Shown here in pieces: positions 14,008-16,657 of a stretch of DNA of 16,657 nt. Within the stretch, counting starts at the first letter, position 1, and each line of letters starts with the position of its first letter. Location: the NCBI GenBank assembly GCA_029983495.1, contig JASBZJ010000016.1, positions 1 to 16,657 on the forward strand, given 5' to 3'. The notes beneath the pieces were generated by a model. It was not told the origin of the DNA, did not search any database, and was given only the letters and a program-made list of their open reading frames with translations. Origin of the DNA: Porphyromonas sp. (lineage in GTDB: Bacteria; Bacteroidota; Bacteroidia; Bacteroidales; Porphyromonadaceae). Position numbers and translations under genes: made by a program.

Positions 14008-14308
14008 ATGGATAAAATAACGGGGAAGAATAGCCGTAGCATACTTGTTGCTTCTGAGCATGATGCTTATCTTTGTAGAGCCTTTCTTAATAGGAGCGTA
14101 CGTGTATTCAGAACAAACAACAGCTCATCCATCGTGATTCTGCAGATAAATGTTCTATCTGTACTTTTTACAATATCTTACCGAAGTGGAGAGTTTGGAA
14201 TACAAGCATACCGATGGTTGCAAAAACCTATCGAATATTTCTGTACTTGTGGTGCAGAACGTATCCGCCACTCTTCTCCGTTTGTCACTTCGCTCTCTTC
14301 CTGTCTGA
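14008..14308 (+). pseudogene. Small exported His/Cys protein, broken by several frameshifts
   Basis: No single frame is convincing, but pieces in different frames join into a sensible protein of about 100 residues. From ATG 14008: MDKITGK; one base later, in another frame, IAVAYLLLLSMMLIFVEPFL (a signal peptide), ending SEQTTAHPS; one base later RDSADKCSICTF (His with a CxxC pair, a likely metal site); then back to the earlier frame for LTEVESLEYKHTD and a Leu/Arg/Pro-rich tail to TGA 14306-14308. Small secreted His/CxxC proteins of this kind are, as I recall, common just before TonB receptors in Bacteroidales. Three single-base lesions (near 14029, 14132 and 14165-14169) would be needed. An uninterrupted 112-codon frame from 14008 exists, but it abandons the signal peptide and the CxxC segment, so I do not believe it is the product. 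Decay or sequence errors are the options. Confidence 0.5.
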
Positions 14309-14398
14309 GTGTAAAAATCTTTCATGTACTATGTGATGACATGTAGGGAACTTGTATTCATTGATTATCGTGATTAATTTATAATTTCGATTACGCGT

Positions 14399-14630
14399 TT
14401 GCGAAAGTATGACATTTTACTCCTATTCTCGGTGTGTCTGTATGTCCCTTTTCTGTCTGTATATGCTATTCCCTATGCATATGTATACACGGGAATATCC
14501 AAAGCGATTAGGCGCGACCACCCCTTTGCTGATTATAGACGGGGAAAACCTATTGAAGGAGCCAGTATTTTTAACTAGTGTGCAGGCACTTCTCAGCTTA
14601 TTCGAAGAAACGGTGACTATCCCTTCTGGG
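14399..14630 (+). other. Out-of-frame N-terminus of the TonB-dependent receptor
   Basis: Read from TTG 14399, this segment encodes a signal peptide (RKYDILLLFSVCLYVPFL, then SVYA) and a piece of a carboxypeptidase-D-like regulatory domain, GKPIEGASIFN. An in-frame TAG then appears at 14576-14578, followed by CAGTSQLIRRNGDYP. One base fewer in the CCC at 14621-14623 would join it to PSGNSVDTILIQG in the frame of the receptor. So the 5' end carries one stop and one frameshift relative to the rest. Confidence 0.6.
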
Positions 14631-16657
14631 AATTCTGTGGATACGATCCTTATACAAGGTTCGGGGCATAAATATCAATATTTATCCTCGAAGGATTCTG
14701 TAAAAAAAAGGAGCATTGATACAATGCGTCTTTTCCCAGAGATGACGACATTGGAGGAAGTCATAATTACTGGAAAACGTTCTGGAATAACCCAAAATAC
14801 AGTGAGCGAGCAAATCCCATCCTCCGCAATCAATAATGCGTTGGGAACCTCTTTGAGTGCCCTGCTTGAACAGGTCAGCGGTGTAAGCTCTATCAGTACA
14901 GGAACAACAGTGGCCAAACCTGTCATCCAGGGAATGTATGGCAACCGAATACTTATAATCAACAGTGGCACTCGCCAGACAGGGCAGCAATGGGGAGCCG
15001 ATCATGCTCCAGAAGTGGACATGAACGGTAGCAATTCCATTCAGGTGGTGAAAGGTTCCGATGCCGTACGGTACGGTTCAGAAGCCATGGGGGGGATTAT
15101 TGTCATGGAACAGGCCACCCTGCCTTTCCAGGAAAAGACTTTAAAGGGAAAGAGCGCCATGCTTTATGGCAGTAACGGACATCGTTATGTCCTTACTGGA
15201 GAGATGGAGGGAACCTTTCCTTTTCTCCGTGACATTGCTTGGCGTGTACAGGGTACCTATTCGAATTCAGGTGACCGTTCCTCTGCAAACTATCTTCTTA
15301 ACAACACTGGCACCAGAGAATTGCATACTTCAGCCTCTCTCGGCTATGATCATGGTTGTTTAAGAATAGAAGGTTTCTACAGTCGCTTTTACAACCGCAT
15401 AGGGGCAATGCTCAGTGCCCAGATGGGAAGTAAGGATTTACTAGCGGAACGTATCCAGCTGGGACGTCCACTGCATACAGATCCCTTTGCTCGAAGTATC
15501 ACATATCCGTATCAGGAGGTCACCCATCAGACTGCTGTTGGCAAAATAAAATTCAGTATGTGGAATGTCGGAAATCTTTACTGGCAAGGTTCTTGGCAGA
15601 AAGACGATCGGCTGGAAAAACGTATCCGCCGTTTGGGATCCGACATTCCAGCTGTTTCCCTGCACTTGCATTCATTTCAAAACTCCATCCAGTGTAAGCT
15701 GAATTACAATTCATGGCAAATGGAGGTTGGTGGACAGATCCTGTTCATAGAAAACCACAGCCAGGCTGGAACAGGCGTCGTTCCGGTTATTCCCAACTAC
15801 ACGGAGACTCAGGCAGGGATGTATGGCATAGGAAAGTATAATTACAGCAAGGGTGGTATTGAAGCTGGCATCCGATTTGACGGACAGGAAACCCGAGCAA
15901 GGGGCTATGACTGGACTGGAAATACCTATGGGGGAACAAAAAAGTTCAATAACATATCATATAGTTTGGGAACCCACCACCATCTTTTCAGGCATTGGAA
16001 GCTTACCACCAATTTCGGGATGGCCTGGAGACCCCCACACGTGTATGACCAGTACAGCAACGGGAATGAGCTCGGAGCAGGAATGTTTGTCAAGGGGGAT
16101 TCAACCATGCGTTCCGAAAGAAGCTACAAATGGATATCCTCTGTCAGTTACAGTAGCAAGATGTTCAGCATCCATACAGACGGTTATCTACAATGGATAA
16201 GCGGTTATATCTATGATGAGCCGAAGAAAGAGACCATTACTGTCATTTCAGGCGCGTATCCCGTATTCCAATACAGGCAGACCCCAGCCTTTTTCCGCGG
16301 AATGGACTTTGACGTTCATTTTATGCCAACAGATTCATGGGATTACCATCTGACCTCCTCCTTTATATGGGCAAACGAACGGAAAACAGGAAATAACCTT
16401 CCCTATATTCCCCCCTTTCATCTTAGCCATGAGCTTTCATGGAACTACGGTACACAGTCGCATTTTCGATTGCGCCTTGGCATCTGGCATCGTTTCGTGG
16501 CAAAACAGACTCGGTTTGACCCCGATATGGATCTTATCCCGTACACTCCTCCAGCATACCATCTTTTGGGAGTCAATGTGGATCTGGAATACCCCGTAAG
16601 ATGCGGACATATGCTACGGTTCATGATATCGGTAGACAACATTCTGAACAAGGAATC
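14409..16657 (+). CDS. TonB-dependent outer-membrane receptor, 3' end outside the window, N-terminus disrupted
   Basis: An uninterrupted frame from ATG 14409 runs off the right edge. From about 14630 it is a convincing SusC-unrelated TonB receptor: end of a carboxypeptidase-D-like domain, LEEVIITGKR (14751-14780), plug with PVIQGMYGNRILIINSG, RQTGQQWGADHAPEVD and KGSDAVRYGSEAMGGI (from 15051), then some 500 residues of aromatic-rich beta barrel including NFGMAWRPPHVYDQYSNG. The plug pattern resembles metal, haem or siderophore receptors of Bacteroidota; the substrate cannot be told. Bases 14409-14600 of this frame give no signal peptide, because the real N-terminus is in the neighbouring frame (see 14399-14630). 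An A8 run at 14702-14709 is another fragile point. The region is more GC-rich than the rest of the window, hinting at a different history. If the lesions are real it is a pseudogene; otherwise its start is near 14399. Confidence 0.85.
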   Translation, partial: MTFYSYSRCVCMSLFCLYMLFPMHMYTREYPKRLGATTPLLIIDGENLLKEPVFLTSVQALLSLFEETVTIPSGNSVDTILIQGSGHKYQYLSSKDSVKKRSIDTMRLFPEMTTLEEVIITGKRSGITQNTVSEQIPSSAINNALGTSLSALLEQVSGVSSISTGTTVAKPVIQGMYGNRILIINSGTRQTGQQWGADHAPEVDMNGSNSIQVVKGSDAVRYGSEAMGGIIVMEQATLPFQEKTLKGKSAMLYGSNGHRYVLTGEMEGTFPFLRDIAWRVQGTYSNSGDRSSANYLLNNTGTRELHTSASLGYDHGCLRIEGFYSRFYNRIGAMLSAQMGSKDLLAERIQLGRPLHTDPFARSITYPYQEVTHQTAVGKIKFSMWNVGNLYWQGSWQKDDRLEKRIRRLGSDIPAVSLHLHSFQNSIQCKLNYNSWQMEVGGQILFIENHSQAGTGVVPVIPNYTETQAGMYGIGKYNYSKGGIEAGIRFDGQETRARGYDWTGNTYGGTKKFNNISYSLGTHHHLFRHWKLTTNFGMAWRPPHVYDQYSNGNELGAGMFVKGDSTMRSERSYKWISSVSYSSKMFSIHTDGYLQWISGYIYDEPKKETITVISGAYPVFQYRQTPAFFRGMDFDVHFMPTDSWDYHLTSSFIWANERKTGNNLPYIPPFHLSHELSWNYGTQSHFRLRLGIWHRFVAKQTRFDPDMDLIPYTPPAYHLLGVNVDLEYPVRCGHMLRFMISVDNILNKE

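Noticed and set aside
13803..14400. Cobalamin riboswitch for the lipoprotein/receptor region
   Set aside because: No B12-box-like sequence in either untranslated region; the single CAGTGGC near 14907 is inside receptor coding sequence.
14675..15005. Two minus-strand frames opposite the receptor plug
   Set aside because: The receptor frame on the other strand encodes clear conserved plug motifs, so these are shadows.

Overview
The window looks like chromosomal DNA from a member of the Bacteroidales (Bacteroidota). The evidence is: repeated promoter-like boxes of the Bacteroides type (TAnnTTTG with an upstream TTG/TTTG), near absence of Shine-Dalgarno sequences, many lipoproteins with a lipobox, TonB-dependent transport, and housekeeping proteins (Tgt, QueA, HemW, PanC, GHL10-family lipoprotein) of the Bacteroidota type. 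DNA is AT-rich except for the right end, which is visibly more GC-rich. Layout, left to right: (1) minus strand, the chaperone pair grpE-dnaJ, with dnaJ cut by the left edge. (2) Plus strand, two tandem paralogous small lipoproteins (DUF4878-like); the second has a one-base frameshift in a T7 run inside its signal peptide. (3) A 660-bp non-coding stretch dense in hairpins: a candidate structured RNA ending in a textbook terminator, a 100-bp complex of alternative inverted repeats, and a small palindromic repeat. (4) A bacterial Ig-like (BIG2) lipoprotein with a good promoter, followed at once by a second copy without promoter, signal peptide or N-terminus. The two share a perfect 380-bp direct repeat (3451-3830 = 4526-4905) but have diverged C-terminal domains. 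(5) A bidirectional terminator, then tgt. (6) A long minus-strand block: surface lipoprotein - metallophosphoesterase (ATGA overlap), then queA - panC - GHL10 lipoprotein - hemW, tightly spaced. (7) At the right end, plus strand, a broken small His/Cys secreted protein and a TonB-dependent receptor that runs off the window and whose signal peptide and carboxypeptidase-D-like domain lie in a different frame from the rest. How genes work together: GrpE and DnaJ are DnaK co-chaperones. Tgt and QueA are two steps of queuosine tRNA modification, though they sit on opposite strands about 3.8 kb apart. PanC makes pantothenate for CoA, and HemW is a haem chaperone. The lipoproteins and the receptor are envelope proteins. 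The most interesting system is the BIG2 pair. Homologous recombination across the perfect repeat would keep reading frame and put the second, apparently silent C-terminal domain behind the expressed signal peptide and promoter, an arrangement like an expression site with a silent cassette. Also notable are three genes whose promoter box lies only 4-7 bases from the start codon, predicting leaderless mRNAs, and a set of single-base lesions in envelope genes that are either phase-variable or decayed sites, or sequence errors.
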